Positions 21,901 to 31,535 of a stretch of DNA of 64,000 nt are shown here, piece by piece. This DNA comes from Cylindrotheca closterium (taxonomy: Eukaryota; Bacillariophyta; Bacillariophyceae; Bacillariales; Bacillariaceae). The position numbers were made by a program, and so were the translations under genes. The notes beneath the pieces were generated by a model. The model made no database searches. It saw nothing but the letters and a program-made list of their open reading frames with translations, and was not told where the DNA came from. How positions within the stretch are numbered: position 1 is the stretch's first letter; every line of letters starts with the position of its first letter. Where the stretch lies: contig CAKOGP040001112.1 of NCBI GenBank assembly GCA_933822405.4, positions 991,647 through 1,055,646 of the forward strand, read 5' to 3'.

Positions 21901-23589
21901 TTTGCGACTACGTGTTGAAGACACTAGAGCTAACAGGAATATCTGACAGATTAGTTGGGAGTCACGACGAAGGCGGCTTAACTTTCGAGCAGCGGAAGCG
22001 TATGTCAATTGCAGTAGAATTAGCAGCATCGCCATCTATACTGTTTTTGGACGAGGTAAGTTCTTATTTACAATGACTTTGATGCGCCCCGCATACTTTT
22101 GACGCCATTTTTTGTGGTTATAAGCCAACGACTGGTCTGGATGCTCGGAGTGCTCTCTTGGTCGTCAAGTTATTGAGAAAAATCGCAGACCAAGGCCGCA
22201 CTATCTGTGCAACAATTCACCAGCCTTCTTCAGCTGTATTCGATTTGTTTGTAAGTATCTTGCCTGTTTTCTCTTTCACGGCTTTGTTCTTTCTCATTTT
22301 GCTAATTCTCTTGAGCTAGGATGACCTGCTTCTGTTAAAAAGCGGAGGAGAAGTAGTCTACTTTGGCGAGCTTGGTGATCAGTCAGCTACCATGATAGAT
22401 TACTTCGAACGACAGGGAGCAAACCGAATTGCTATTGGTGACAACCCAGCCAATTGGGTATTGAGAGAAGTGGACATATGCAACAAGACGATGGACCTAG
22501 CAGAGAAATACAGAGACTCAGTTGAGTATGAAACATTGAAGGGGCAACTATCCGAAGTCAAACAAACATTGATCCCAGCGTTAGAGATATCTTTCCGATC
22601 TCGATTCGCAACCAAAGCAGATAATAGACAACGGCTGATGAACAAGCGCCTGCAGACGATATATTGGCGATCTCCAGCTTACAACCGAGCCCGCTTGATG
22701 GTGTGCATAGCGATCGCAGGCATAATGGGAGCTGTATTTGTGACAAACCGCACTCCAGACGTGTTTACTGAATCAGAAATGAGAGCCCGGTTGTCTGTAA
22801 CTTTCCTGTCCTTCATCATTATCGGGATCCTTTCGATCACGTCAGTGCTGCCAGTGATGTTGAATATTCGCGATGTATTCTACCGGCATCGCGCGGCAGG
22901 GATGGTCGAGAATATTTCCCTGGGTTGGTCGCTAGGTATTGCAGAAAAGTGGTTTATTATTGCAGCCTCTTTTCTCTTTACCTTTGTGTATCTTTCGGTC
23001 GCAGGCCAAACAGACACTTCTCAAGTTCGAAGTGGCATTGGCTACTGGGTAAGCTTTGTGACTGCAGTACGGTGTCTCTTGTTATCGTTTCCCAATGCGC
23101 TGACTCCTCCTGCAGGGTTTTTTCAGTTTCAATCTTGCAATCTACAGTTACTTTGGGCAGGCGTTCATGTGTCTTGTGAACTCCATGACCACTGCACAAA
23201 TTCTAGCAAGCGTCTTCATCGGGTTGAACAACTTCTTCTCTGGCCTCATTGTTCGGCCGCAATTTCTCACAGGTCTATTCGACTTCACTTATTGGATTAC
23301 CCCTGGACACTACGTTTACGAGGGACTTGTGATTACACAGTTCAGTGACGATCGGCGCCCGGTCGAGGCTGTTGAAGGCAGTGATTTCTTCCTCTACCTG
23401 GGATGCGACGGACGCAACAGCACTAATGCTTGCATTGGTACTGTTGGGGACTATGTTGACAATTTCTTTGGTGGTCGATTCACCCCAGATCACCTCCTTC
23501 AAGACATTTTTGTTTTGGCACTATATCTGGTTTTGGCAAGAGTGATGACTTTCTTTGCTCTCAAAAACTTCAACTTTTCTAGCAATTAA
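18974..23589 (+). CDS. Full-size ABCG transporter, pleiotropic drug resistance (PDR) type
   Basis: Export pump with (NBD-TMD)x2 order. Six exons: 18974-20815, 20881-21559, 21631-22055, 22125-22250, 22320-23048 and 23116-23589, with introns of 65-71 bp, give 1424 aa, normal for PDR proteins. NBD1 has Walker A GPPGSGKS (193-200), signature VSGGQRRR (about 322) and a Gln in the H-loop ([10 protein letters not shown]), as in plant PDRs. NBD2 has SSGAGKTTL (about 852), a degenerate signature ([10 protein letters not shown]), the Walker B/D-loop [15 protein letters not shown] and the switch [11 protein letters not shown]. Multiple hydrophobic spans follow each NBD. The D-loop PTTGLDA is split by intron 3, and short exon 4 is 126 nt. 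Substrate cannot be read from sequence. The stop is only 26 bp from that of the convergent plastid gene. Confidence 0.9.
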
Positions 23590-23615
23590 CATTTTGTTTT
23601 TGGTTCACTACTGAT

Positions 23616-24560
23616 TTACTCTTTTTGTTGAATGGCTTCAACTCTCGTGATCAACTCGCGAAGGTACTCTGCTTGGACCCTTTGCGCCATAGATCCATTC
23701 TCCAGGCCAAGAACGACACTCTCCATTGTCTTCTGGATCTCTCTGACGAGGGGTGAACACTTAATTTCTTTTGTTCCGTTTCTGATTTCAACATCCCAAA
23801 GCTCGGTATCCGTCTGCAGTAGTTTCTCAAATAGCTCAGAAGCAGGTGTTGATTCAGCGCTTTCCATGTTCTCTTTTGCTCTCTTAATTTGTATGCCACT
23901 GTACATTTGAAGAACCTTTTGCAAAATTCCGACCATACCGTCCATTCCATCTTGGTGACTCTTGTTCATCCATGCGTCTACTGTTGACAAGAAGCCTTCA
24001 TCCAATGAGGAAGGTTCCAAAGCTTCCAATGTCTTTCTCATTCCTTGAACTTGTGTTGGGAGAAGAGGTACGAGAAATTCGCCCGTTTCTGGTTCAGCTG
24101 CTGCCTTGAGAACAGCCTCTACCTCCCTGGCACGTTCATCTAGCGTCTCTTCAGTTGTTTCGACAACGACCTCAAGTGTTGAAACCAAGTTGGAAGCTAG
24201 ACTTCCAAGCTTTGCTTTTTCAACTGGATCCTCGGTGGCATCTGTTCGTTCAGCAATGCGCATGAAGAACTTGGGACTAGAAATGACTCGAAAGGCTCTT
24301 CTGACAGCATTTGGTAGCTCATAGGGCGCTGCGTTGGCAAGTTTTGTGATCATCTCATCCATAATTTCAAAGTCCTTTGCGGTCGGCTCCAATTGGTTTC
24401 CTTCGATGCGAGACCACTTTGGTGGCTTTGGACTCTCATCTCCATCAGACGCCTTTAGAAGGAAATCCCGACTGGATCCAATTGCTGGACGCACGCCTGA
24501 TAGCGGAACAAATGCTTGTGTCACTGAGAGTACAGCAAATACAGCGACAACGAACTTCAT
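23616..24560 (-). CDS. Conserved-looking plastid-targeted protein of unknown function
   Basis: 314 aa from ATG 24560. The frame is open upstream, but MKFVVAVFAVLSVTQAFVPLSG is a classical signal peptide with an AFVP cleavage motif followed by a Ser/Arg transit region, the bipartite presequence of diatom plastid proteins. The mature part is acidic, helical and without membrane spans. It includes a LPNAVRRAFRVISSPKFFMR segment, an ERAREVEAVLKAAAEPETG helix, and a Glu-rich C-terminus (YLRELITRVEAIQQKE). I do not recognise a catalytic motif. Plant-type stromal helical proteins of unknown function are the closest class by look only. It is convergent with the ABCG gene, 26 bp apart. Confidence 0.8.
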   Translation of the reverse strand: MKFVVAVFAVLSVTQAFVPLSGVRPAIGSSRDFLLKASDGDESPKPPKWSRIEGNQLEPTAKDFEIMDEMITKLANAAPYELPNAVRRAFRVISSPKFFMRIAERTDATEDPVEKAKLGSLASNLVSTLEVVVETTEETLDERAREVEAVLKAAAEPETGEFLVPLLPTQVQGMRKTLEALEPSSLDEGFLSTVDAWMNKSHQDGMDGMVGILQKVLQMYSGIQIKRAKENMESAESTPASELFEKLLQTDTELWDVEIRNGTKEIKCSPLVREIQKTMESVVLGLENGSMAQRVQAEYLRELITRVEAIQQKE

Positions 24561-24827
24561 TTTTTCGATTGAATGTGACACTACGTGCGTTTTTGTGAGT
24601 TTGTGGTTGGTGTTTCTTGATGTCACGTGGAACTAGTGAAGTACTTCGAATTTTCAAAAATCAAATCGTACCTTATACCTTATTCCGGTATGCATCCGAC
24701 GCTCAACTATCAACTCTCAAACTGCAAGCACAGTCTCTGCTCCACAATATCAGTGCAAGATGTAAACAGTCACAAAATTACATGCCAAATCACATTCTTA
24801 CTAGTCTTAATTATCCACGTCACAAAA

Positions 24828-25915
24828 CTAAAGCCCTGAAAAGAAATCTGCATTCATCGACTGTAGCTTGCTGACTCCAGTTTCCATACTTGACTTTGGT
24901 GGTTCTGGGGCTGGTGCGGGAACAGGGGCTTGGACGATCACTGGAACGGGAGCTGGAGCTACAACGGGTGCTGGAGCAGGTGCAGGGGCTGGTGCGTCCA
25001 TGCTACCAAAATCATCATCGACCGCCAGCTTGTTGATACGTAGCTTTGCCCCGGTGGGCTTCTTTTTCATCAGCATTGTTGTAGAAGCGGGCTTTCCGGC
25101 TGGTTTTCGGAGAGTTGGAAGAGACCCAGTTGGTTTGCGGATGACTGGGACTCCTCCACTGTTTGGAGGTGTCACCACTAGCTTTCCTCTGGTTCCAGTC
25201 ATTTGAGAAGCCAGCTGGGCCTTAGGTTGTGCAACAGTTGCTGGTTTCAATGTTTTTGCCGACTGCGTACCCGCTTGGTCAGCCTCCTGTTGCTGCTGCA
25301 AGGCAAGGTTCTCTAGAATGTTTCCAGTTGCCACCACAGCATCATTACCTGTTCCTTCACCCCGCTGCACTGCGGCAGCTTCAATTAGTTTAGCAAGTTC
25401 CGCCCTATACACTTGTGATCCTTTGGAGGTGTACTTTTTGTCAATCTTAGCGTGCATATCAGATACACCATGTGATCGGAAGAATTTTCTAGCATTGCCG
25501 TTTCCTCCCAATCTCATGGCATCGATTTGACGTTGTGTCCACTCATCAAGGTCGACACTACGCACGAAAGTAGTGTGCACACCCATAGATCGGTGTGTCG
25601 CAGAACAATCCAAGCAAAGAAAAACACCTGAAGAAAAAATAAGTAGTAATTGCGATTGGCAAAGGTTAGACAACAATCGGTACAGGAATAGGGAGATTGT
25701 TGCGATGCAATCAACCTACCATATGTGACAGATGCCCAAGTAGGTCTAGGAGCAGGACAATCAAAGCATAATTGATTGTCTCTTATGGCCTTTAGCTTTT
25801 TGAATTGCAAATTCTTTTCTTTGGTGGGGATGCAGATCTGGCCCTTTCCAGCAGCCGTATAGTTTCCGTCGTCACGGAGGTTCCCAGAATCTTGTGTATT
25901 GAAAGGACGAGACAT
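24828..25915 (-). CDS. ArfGAP domain protein (ArfGAP2/3-like)
   Basis: GTPase-activating protein for Arf GTPases, acting on COPI vesicles at the Golgi in the ArfGAP2/3 group. Exons 25720-25915 and 24828-25627 flank a 92-bp phase-1 intron; total 331 aa. The zinc finger is C50-x2-C53-x16-C70-x2-C73, and the intron falls inside it. HRSMGVHTTFVRSVDLDEW follows, containing the arginine finger (R78). The GNGNARKFF motif closes the GAP domain (to about residue 150). The rest is low complexity, with Pro/Lys-rich repeats and an Ala-Pro alternation (APAPAPAPAP) before the C-terminal FFSGL. ATG 25915 is the first in frame; an upstream TTG-led extension is not supported. The ArfGAP2/3 subgroup is inferred from domain order only. 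Confidence 0.88.
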
Positions 25916-26393
25916 GACAGAATCAGGTACCAGTGGACCGCTATTATGGGTGACGTTCAACCCGGTTTGGATGATGACACTCTTTGTACAAGTACTCGAC
26001 TGACAGATGCCAATTGAAACTTGTGTTGATGAATGACCAACAATTTTGGCTGATTTGACAACGAAATGAAACGTGACGATGTTCCCCGGAATCTAAGGGG
26101 GAGATTTTGGAACTCGTTCGGAGCAAACCAATGCTACTTGGACCCAGCGGACTAAAGTTTGCTGTACAATCGATACGCACGTACACACAAGTGTACGAAA
26201 GCGGCAAATTTTTGAATTCCGGAGTGTTTGAATTTTTTGTGTCCTGCCGTGCTCCTTCTTGGAGAATCGCTGTCATCTTTTCACGACAACAACAAAGCCA
26301 ACAGCCTGCAGCCTATAGACGTTTCCTTGTCATAGGTACAGCACTGCAGAACTCTTACAAAACTCGCTATTATAAAGCTGTGAAGGAAAAAAA
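25916..26393. promoter_or_regulatory. Divergent promoter region, ArfGAP / dynamin
   Basis: 478 bp without genes. Three GTAC tetramers lie at 26164-26196, about 200-230 bp before the dynamin start, including an inverted pair CGTACAC/GTGTACG. A TATAAA lies 20 bp before the dynamin ATG, too close to be a normal TATA box. Confidence 0.35.
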
Positions 26394-28645
26394 ATGGATC
26401 AGCTGATTCCAATTGCTTCCAAGCTCCAAGATGTGCTTGGCGCAGTCGGTCAAAACACGCAACTCGACCTGCCACAGATTGTTGTGGTGGGAGGACAGTC
26501 TTCTGGTAAATCCAGTGTCCTTGAGGGAATCGTAGGTCGATCCTTCTTGCCTCGTGGAACTGGTATTGTCACAAGAAGGCCACTGGTCTTGCAACTTTAC
26601 AACACTCGTGCTATGGGAATGTCAGAAGATTCGGAAGAGTCTTTTGAGAATATCGTAGGCGACTCCGAAGCGGAATGGGGAGAATTTCTGCACATGCCTG
26701 GTCAAAAATTCCACAAATTTGGAGAGATTCGCAGGGAAATTGTTCGAGAAACTGATCGTCTTACCGGAAACAATAAGGGTATCAGCAACAATCCAATTCA
26801 CCTCAAGATCTACTCTCCCCGTGTCCTTGCTTTGACATTGGTAGATTTGCCAGGAATGACCAAGGTTCCTGTTGGCGATCAACCAGAGAACATTGAGGAG
26901 CAAATTCATGAAATGCTCCTTCAGTTCATTTCGAATCCCAACGCTATCATTCTGGCTGTTACTGCGGCAAACACAGATATTGCCAACAGCGATGCTCTAC
27001 AACTTGCCAAGGCCGCTGACCCGTATGGAAACAGAACTATTGGAGTCTTGACAAAGCTTGACTTGATGGACCCTGGCACAGACGCTTCGGAAGTCCTCAA
27101 GAACCAATTGATTCCCTTGAAGCGGGGATACATTGGTGTTGTCAACAGAGGACAAAAGGATATCAATGCAGATCTCAGTATTCGTGAAGGTCTTAAGAAG
27201 GAAGAGGAATTCTTCAAAACTCACCCAGTCTATTCTCACGACCGCACTCTTCGTGAGAAATGCGGAACTGGGACGCTTGCAAAAGCTCTCAATACCATTC
27301 TTATGCACCACATTCGGGAGTGTCTTCCAGAAGTGAAGAATCGTATTTCATCGATGATGGGTGACGTGCAGCAAGAAATGGAAGCATTGGGTTCATCAAA
27401 TCAGCAATCACGATCTTCACTAGGTGGAACTCTGCTTGGATTACTTTCCAAATTTGCAACCAACTTTGCCTCCATCATTGACGGTAGGGGAGGTGAATTG
27501 AATAATGGCAACTCAAGAAACCTTGCCATGGTTGAACTATTTGGTGGTGCCCGTGTCAACTACATCTTTACCGAGATCTTTGCCACTTCGCTGATGACAG
27601 TCGGCGCTTTTGATGGTTTGACGGATGACGAAATTCGCACTACCATCACAAATGCCAACGGTACGCGACGTGCACTATTCGTGCCAGAAATCTCCTTTGA
27701 TATTCTGGTGCGAAGACAAATCACAAGGTTAGAGCAACCAGGCGGCCAATGCGTTGACCTTGTCTACGAAGAGTTGCAACGCATTGCTTCTCAATCCGAA
27801 CCGAAGGAGTTGACGCGGTTCCCTGTTCTCAAGGACCGGATGGTGGAAGTTGTGTCGGCTTTGCTAAAACGTTGCATGGCTCCAACACAAATGATGGTCT
27901 CAAATCTTGTCAAGATTGAACTGGCTGTAAGTGCATTTCATCTAAGGATGAAGTCAATTTTTTTCCCTTTCATCATTGCTAATACGTTCCTTTTCCTGGC
28001 TCTCTTTAGTACATAAACACAAGCCACCCAGACTTTATTGGTGGATCTCGTGCTGTTGCAAACTTGATGAACCGTGAAGGAACTCAAGAACCTAGAAGGC
28101 CTATGGAGATTGCAACCACTCCTCAATCCACAGCCAGTAACTACTATAATGCTGACGATGAAGATGGTCAAGAAACACCATATGGGGATGGTGAAAAGAA
28201 TGGCATCATGAACTTCATTTTCCGGGGTGGCAAGACTCCTCCACCAGACAGGTCTCGAGTCGAAGGTGGGCCGCCCACTATTGTGCACCTTCCTCAAGTT
28301 CCAGACACAATGAAGCAAACGGACGTGCCACCAACTGACCGGGAGCTCACTGAAATGCAAGTCATTAAGTCTCTCATCGATTCTTACTTCAAGGTTGTTC
28401 GAAAGAACTTTATTGATATGGTTCCAAAAACAATCATGTACTTTCTGGTAAACCATGTCAAGGATGCCATGCAAAATGAACTAGTCTCAGAATTGTACAG
28501 AGAAGCAGAAATCGATATATTGATGAAGGAAGCTGAAGACGTTGCTCAGCGAAGACAAGCATGTCAAGAAATGGAAGACCTGTTGGGCAAGGCTCTAGAA
28601 ATCGTGAATGAAGTCAGAGACTACAATTCCTTCAGTATCGAATAA
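26394..28645 (+). CDS. Dynamin-related GTPase (Dnm1/DRP1/Vps1 type)
   Basis: Large GTPase that self-assembles into helices for membrane fission, typically of mitochondria and peroxisomes (Dnm1/DRP1) or in vacuolar/endosomal sorting (Vps1). Exons 26394-27926 and 28010-28645, with an 83-bp intron, give 722 aa. The P-loop is GGQSSGKSS (33-41), switch II is VDLPGMTKVPVGDQP, and the G4 motif is TKLDLMDPGTD. Middle domain and a C-terminal GED (IKSLIDSYFKVVRKNFIDMV) are present. There is no PH domain and no Pro-rich tail, which excludes classical endocytic dynamin. A Gly/Pro/acidic variable insert lies between the middle domain and GED (about residues 530-600), spanning the region just after the intron. 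Length and order cannot separate DRP1 from Vps1. Confidence 0.93.
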
Positions 28646-28882
28646 ATCTGGTTAGGACATCTGACGAAGACGAGAAACCATGAATGTACTCTGTAAGGCT
28701 CACCACATCATACGATTTCCTACTTGACGAAACGGATGCATCATCGATCTCGTCGCGAAGAGATTCGATTTCCTGTCCTCGGACAAAAATCATGAAAAAA
28801 TTGAAACAGCATACAAAACTCCACACCATCGAACACAAAAAGCACGCCAACTAATAGTAAAATAACTTTCTTCTTCTTGTTT
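28646..28882. other. Convergent intergenic region, dynamin / phytochelatin synthase
   Basis: 237 bp between two convergent stop codons. It must hold both 3' UTRs. No other feature seen. Confidence 0.3.
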
Positions 28883-30396
28883 TTATGTTGTAGCCTTGCT
28901 TTCCCATCGTTCCAATCTCCGTTTTTTGCAACACCGTTTCTTTGGACATCCAGTATCATTTTGATCACTGGTCTCTATCTCCGTTGCAATCAATGATGCC
29001 TCGTTCAAGAGTTGTTCGATTGAAAGATCTGAATGTGTCTTTTTGTCATGTTGTGCTTGCCGAACAATTGCATTACGACTTCTTTCCTCCAATGATGCAA
29101 GAAAAACAACAAAGATTGAGTGAAGAATGTTAGTGTGCCCCTTGGCAGCTTTTCCATTGGACTCTTGTTGTATCAGCTCTTCGTAATGGGCCTCGTGGGT
29201 TCCATCAATGTTTTCCCAGGCGTCGTCTATCAGTCGATGTAGAGCATTTACTGACTCCCTTTGATCCTGATTCTCTGGAACAGATAATGGCTTCAGGATG
29301 TCCCATACCGAGGTGTCTGGTGATTGAGTCCAGTAGTCGACAACCATGTCAAGGGTGACATTCTGAGTCAACTTGTTGAGGAAATCTTTGTACTTTTTGC
29401 GCGCTGGACTTTGAGAGAGCTTTGTCGAGAATAACAATGACATTGGCTGAACAGCCGTCGCTTCAGATTTGCTACTTAGACGACAGCATCCAAACTTGTC
29501 GTCTGGAAAGGATAAGAGCGCGTACCCACGACTCTTACCAGAGGTTGTGTCAATAGGTTTCATAGCATCGTACAGAAGCTCGAGCTTGGTCCAGTGGGCC
29601 CCGTATTTGAACCGTGCAGTGTCCAGAATCAAAACTTGGTCAGATTCTGGATCGTAAGCTGCAATAGGAGAAAAATGTCCAGATCCGGTTTGCGACAAGA
29701 CCTTTCGTGAATATGAAACTGCCAACACTTTGTCTAGCTTTTCATCCGGGCTGGGTGTATTGATGCTTGATTCTTGCTGGTTCCTATCAAAAAGACCGTC
29801 GGAAGGAAATGAAGATGGTGATGATTCGACGCATGCCTCTTTCACTGCTTGCCGAAATTTGGAAAGACCATCTTCTTCTGCATAAGTCATTTCGACTTGC
29901 AAGCCTTGGCATCTAGCTAGGCAGGCAAAATCCATTATAGTTATTCCTGAAGTTTTGATCTCTTCCAAGGGTAAGCAGCAGTTTAGAAGTTCTTCTGAGT
30001 ACCAGCGCCATGGACCTTTCCAGTTGATGAGAGGGTCAACTGAAAGAGCATTCAAGATTAGCACTAGAGTAGTCAATCCACAATAAGCAGGCTCCGATTG
30101 GGTCGTAAATTGTTGAATCAATGAATAAAATGACTTCAGACCATTGTGTGCAAGAGCAGACGCAAAGATCCTCTGAAAAGACAATTGTTCAGTGGAAGAA
30201 CAAATGGTAAGTAATTATCATTGCAATCAGCACGAACCTTGCCACTCGATGAAGAAAAGGCAGTGCAAGAGTCTGGGAGAACTCGTTTGTAGAGCGACGG
30301 CGGTGGCTTCTGGACTGCTTCTTTCGTTGTGTTGGTATTTGCCATCATCTGGAGGGCCAGCATATACGTCAACGACCTTGCAAATGGTGCCAACAT
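28883..30396 (-). CDS. PCS: Phytochelatin synthase (glutathione gamma-glutamylcysteinyltransferase)
   Basis: Papain-fold transpeptidase that makes (gamma-Glu-Cys)n-Gly from glutathione when heavy metals are present. Exons 30238-30396 and 28883-30172 (65-bp intron, phase 0) give 482 aa. The conserved core reads FTTQSEPAYCGL ... NWKGPWRWYSEELLNCC. The catalytic triad is visible: Cys84 (PAYCGL), His219 (GHFSPI) and Asp237 (LILDTARFKY). Spacing from Cys to His is 135 residues against about 106 in plant enzymes, because of a Ser/Pro/Asp-rich insert (about 168-198). The C-terminal half is divergent, as usual, and ends with a basic Cys-containing tail (CPKKRCCKKRR). The start is uncertain: ATG 30396 is the longest; ATG 30348/30345 would drop a hydrophobic, Arg-containing leader. 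It diverges from NOL12, 158 bp away. Confidence 0.93.
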
Positions 30397-30554
30397 ATCT
30401 GAAGATCAAACTAAAGCAGTCAACACGAACCTTTCTTTTGAGAACAAAACACTGGCTTAGTTCTTTTATTGGTCTGCCCGTCGTCTCCATGCTGTAGCCA
30501 CAAACTTTTTTGACAGAACAAATAATAGAAACTTCAGACAACACATTCCTTACC
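30397..30554. promoter_or_regulatory. Short divergent promoter, phytochelatin synthase / NOL12
   Basis: Only 158 bp separate the divergent starts, so the two genes probably share promoter elements. No motif is clear enough to name. Confidence 0.3.
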
Positions 30555-30680
30555 ATGTCGTCAAAGAAGAATACCATGTCGTTTGACAAGAGGAATACCA
30601 TGACGTCAAGGAAGAATGCCACCTCGTCAAAGAGACACACCATGTCGTCGAAGAAGAATACCATGTCATCAAAGAAGAAG
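30555..30680 (+). repeat. 21-bp coding tandem repeat at the NOL12 N-terminus
   Basis: Six imperfect 21-24 bp units (consensus ATGTCGTCAAAGAAGAATAC plus C) encode MSSKKNT, MSFDKRNT, MTSRKNA, TSSKRHT, MSSKKNT and MSSKK. Unit 2 is one codon longer. The array is in frame throughout. Confidence 0.85.
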
Positions 30681-31391
30681 AAAGGACGAAAGCTTGAAAT
30701 TGTGTTTGATCCTGATGCTAGAAAAGACCATCTGCGAGGGTTCTCAGAACGGAAAAGGGAACGGAGGGCCTTTGGTTTGGCCATGCAGAGGGTGAAGGAT
30801 CGCAAAGAAAAAATTGAGCAACGAAAACAGGAAAAGAAAGATGACCTAGAGAGAGTGCAAGAAGCCGAGAGACAAAAAGAGATATTGTTGGAAGAGGAAC
30901 TTCTAAATGCGGGAGTATTGAAGGACGGTGACGATGATAACAACTCACAAGCAAGTGTGGATATCATAAAAAAATCAGTTGATGCAAAAAGTGAGGATTT
31001 AGTAGTGAAGCAAAAGAAATACGACGACGAGCAAGCCGAAAAGAAGTGGGGAGGCCGTGTCACGGTTACCACATCCCTTATATCGTTAGATGATCTTAGT
31101 GATGATGATGACGTAGAGGAGACTCAAAGTAAGAAGAAAGCAGTCGACCATCATCAAAGGAAAGCGGGAGATGTGCAGAAGTACCTCGATCAACTGAAAG
31201 CAAACATGCCCGGGAAACGGAAACAGACGAGGCGATTGACGACGAAGGGAAAGAATGGAGCTGCCGACATGAGGGGCATGGGTGGATCCTCGAATCTTAA
31301 AATGGCTCAAAAGGTATTGGGTAAGGCTAAAGCAAGAGCTGGAGGAGGCAATTTTACAAAGAAAGGCAAAAAGACAAAAGGGAGAAAATAA
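30555..31391 (+). CDS. NOL12: Nucleolar protein 12 / ribosome-processing factor RRP17 family
   Basis: 278-aa highly charged protein. The Nol12/Rrp17 core begins with LEIVFDPDARKDHLRGFSER, continues with KRERRAFGLAMQR, and extends into a long Lys/Glu coiled coil (to about residue 120). A second basic coiled region and a Lys/Gly-rich C-terminus (FTKKGKKTKGRK) act as nucleolar/RNA-binding tails in this family. Rrp17 is a 5'-3' exonuclease needed for 5'-end processing of 5.8S/25S rRNA precursors; human NOL12 has pre-rRNA roles. The N-terminus is a 21-bp tandem repeat coding MSSKKNT-like heptapeptides, four of which begin with ATG, so the true start could be 30555 or any of several downstream ATGs. 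Confidence 0.82.
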   Translation: MSSKKNTMSFDKRNTMTSRKNATSSKRHTMSSKKNTMSSKKKKGRKLEIVFDPDARKDHLRGFSERKRERRAFGLAMQRVKDRKEKIEQRKQEKKDDLERVQEAERQKEILLEEELLNAGVLKDGDDDNNSQASVDIIKKSVDAKSEDLVVKQKKYDDEQAEKKWGGRVTVTTSLISLDDLSDDDDVEETQSKKKAVDHHQRKAGDVQKYLDQLKANMPGKRKQTRRLTTKGKNGAADMRGMGGSSNLKMAQKVLGKAKARAGGGNFTKKGKKTKGRK

Positions 31392-31535
31392 ATGTAAAAT
31401 TATCAATTTTTACCCGATTGATGCAATTCATGACAACAAAAGACTGCCGCCGAGTTCCCGAATCAACCCATCGTGTATGAAAACTATGTTGCGCCGAATT
31501 GCAGTCGTGATGTGTCCCCTGGTTGTAAATAAGCC

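Noticed and set aside
28064..28645. Separate gene with GED-like product
   Set aside because: It is exon 2 of the dynamin gene; splice sites at 27927 and 28009 join it in frame.
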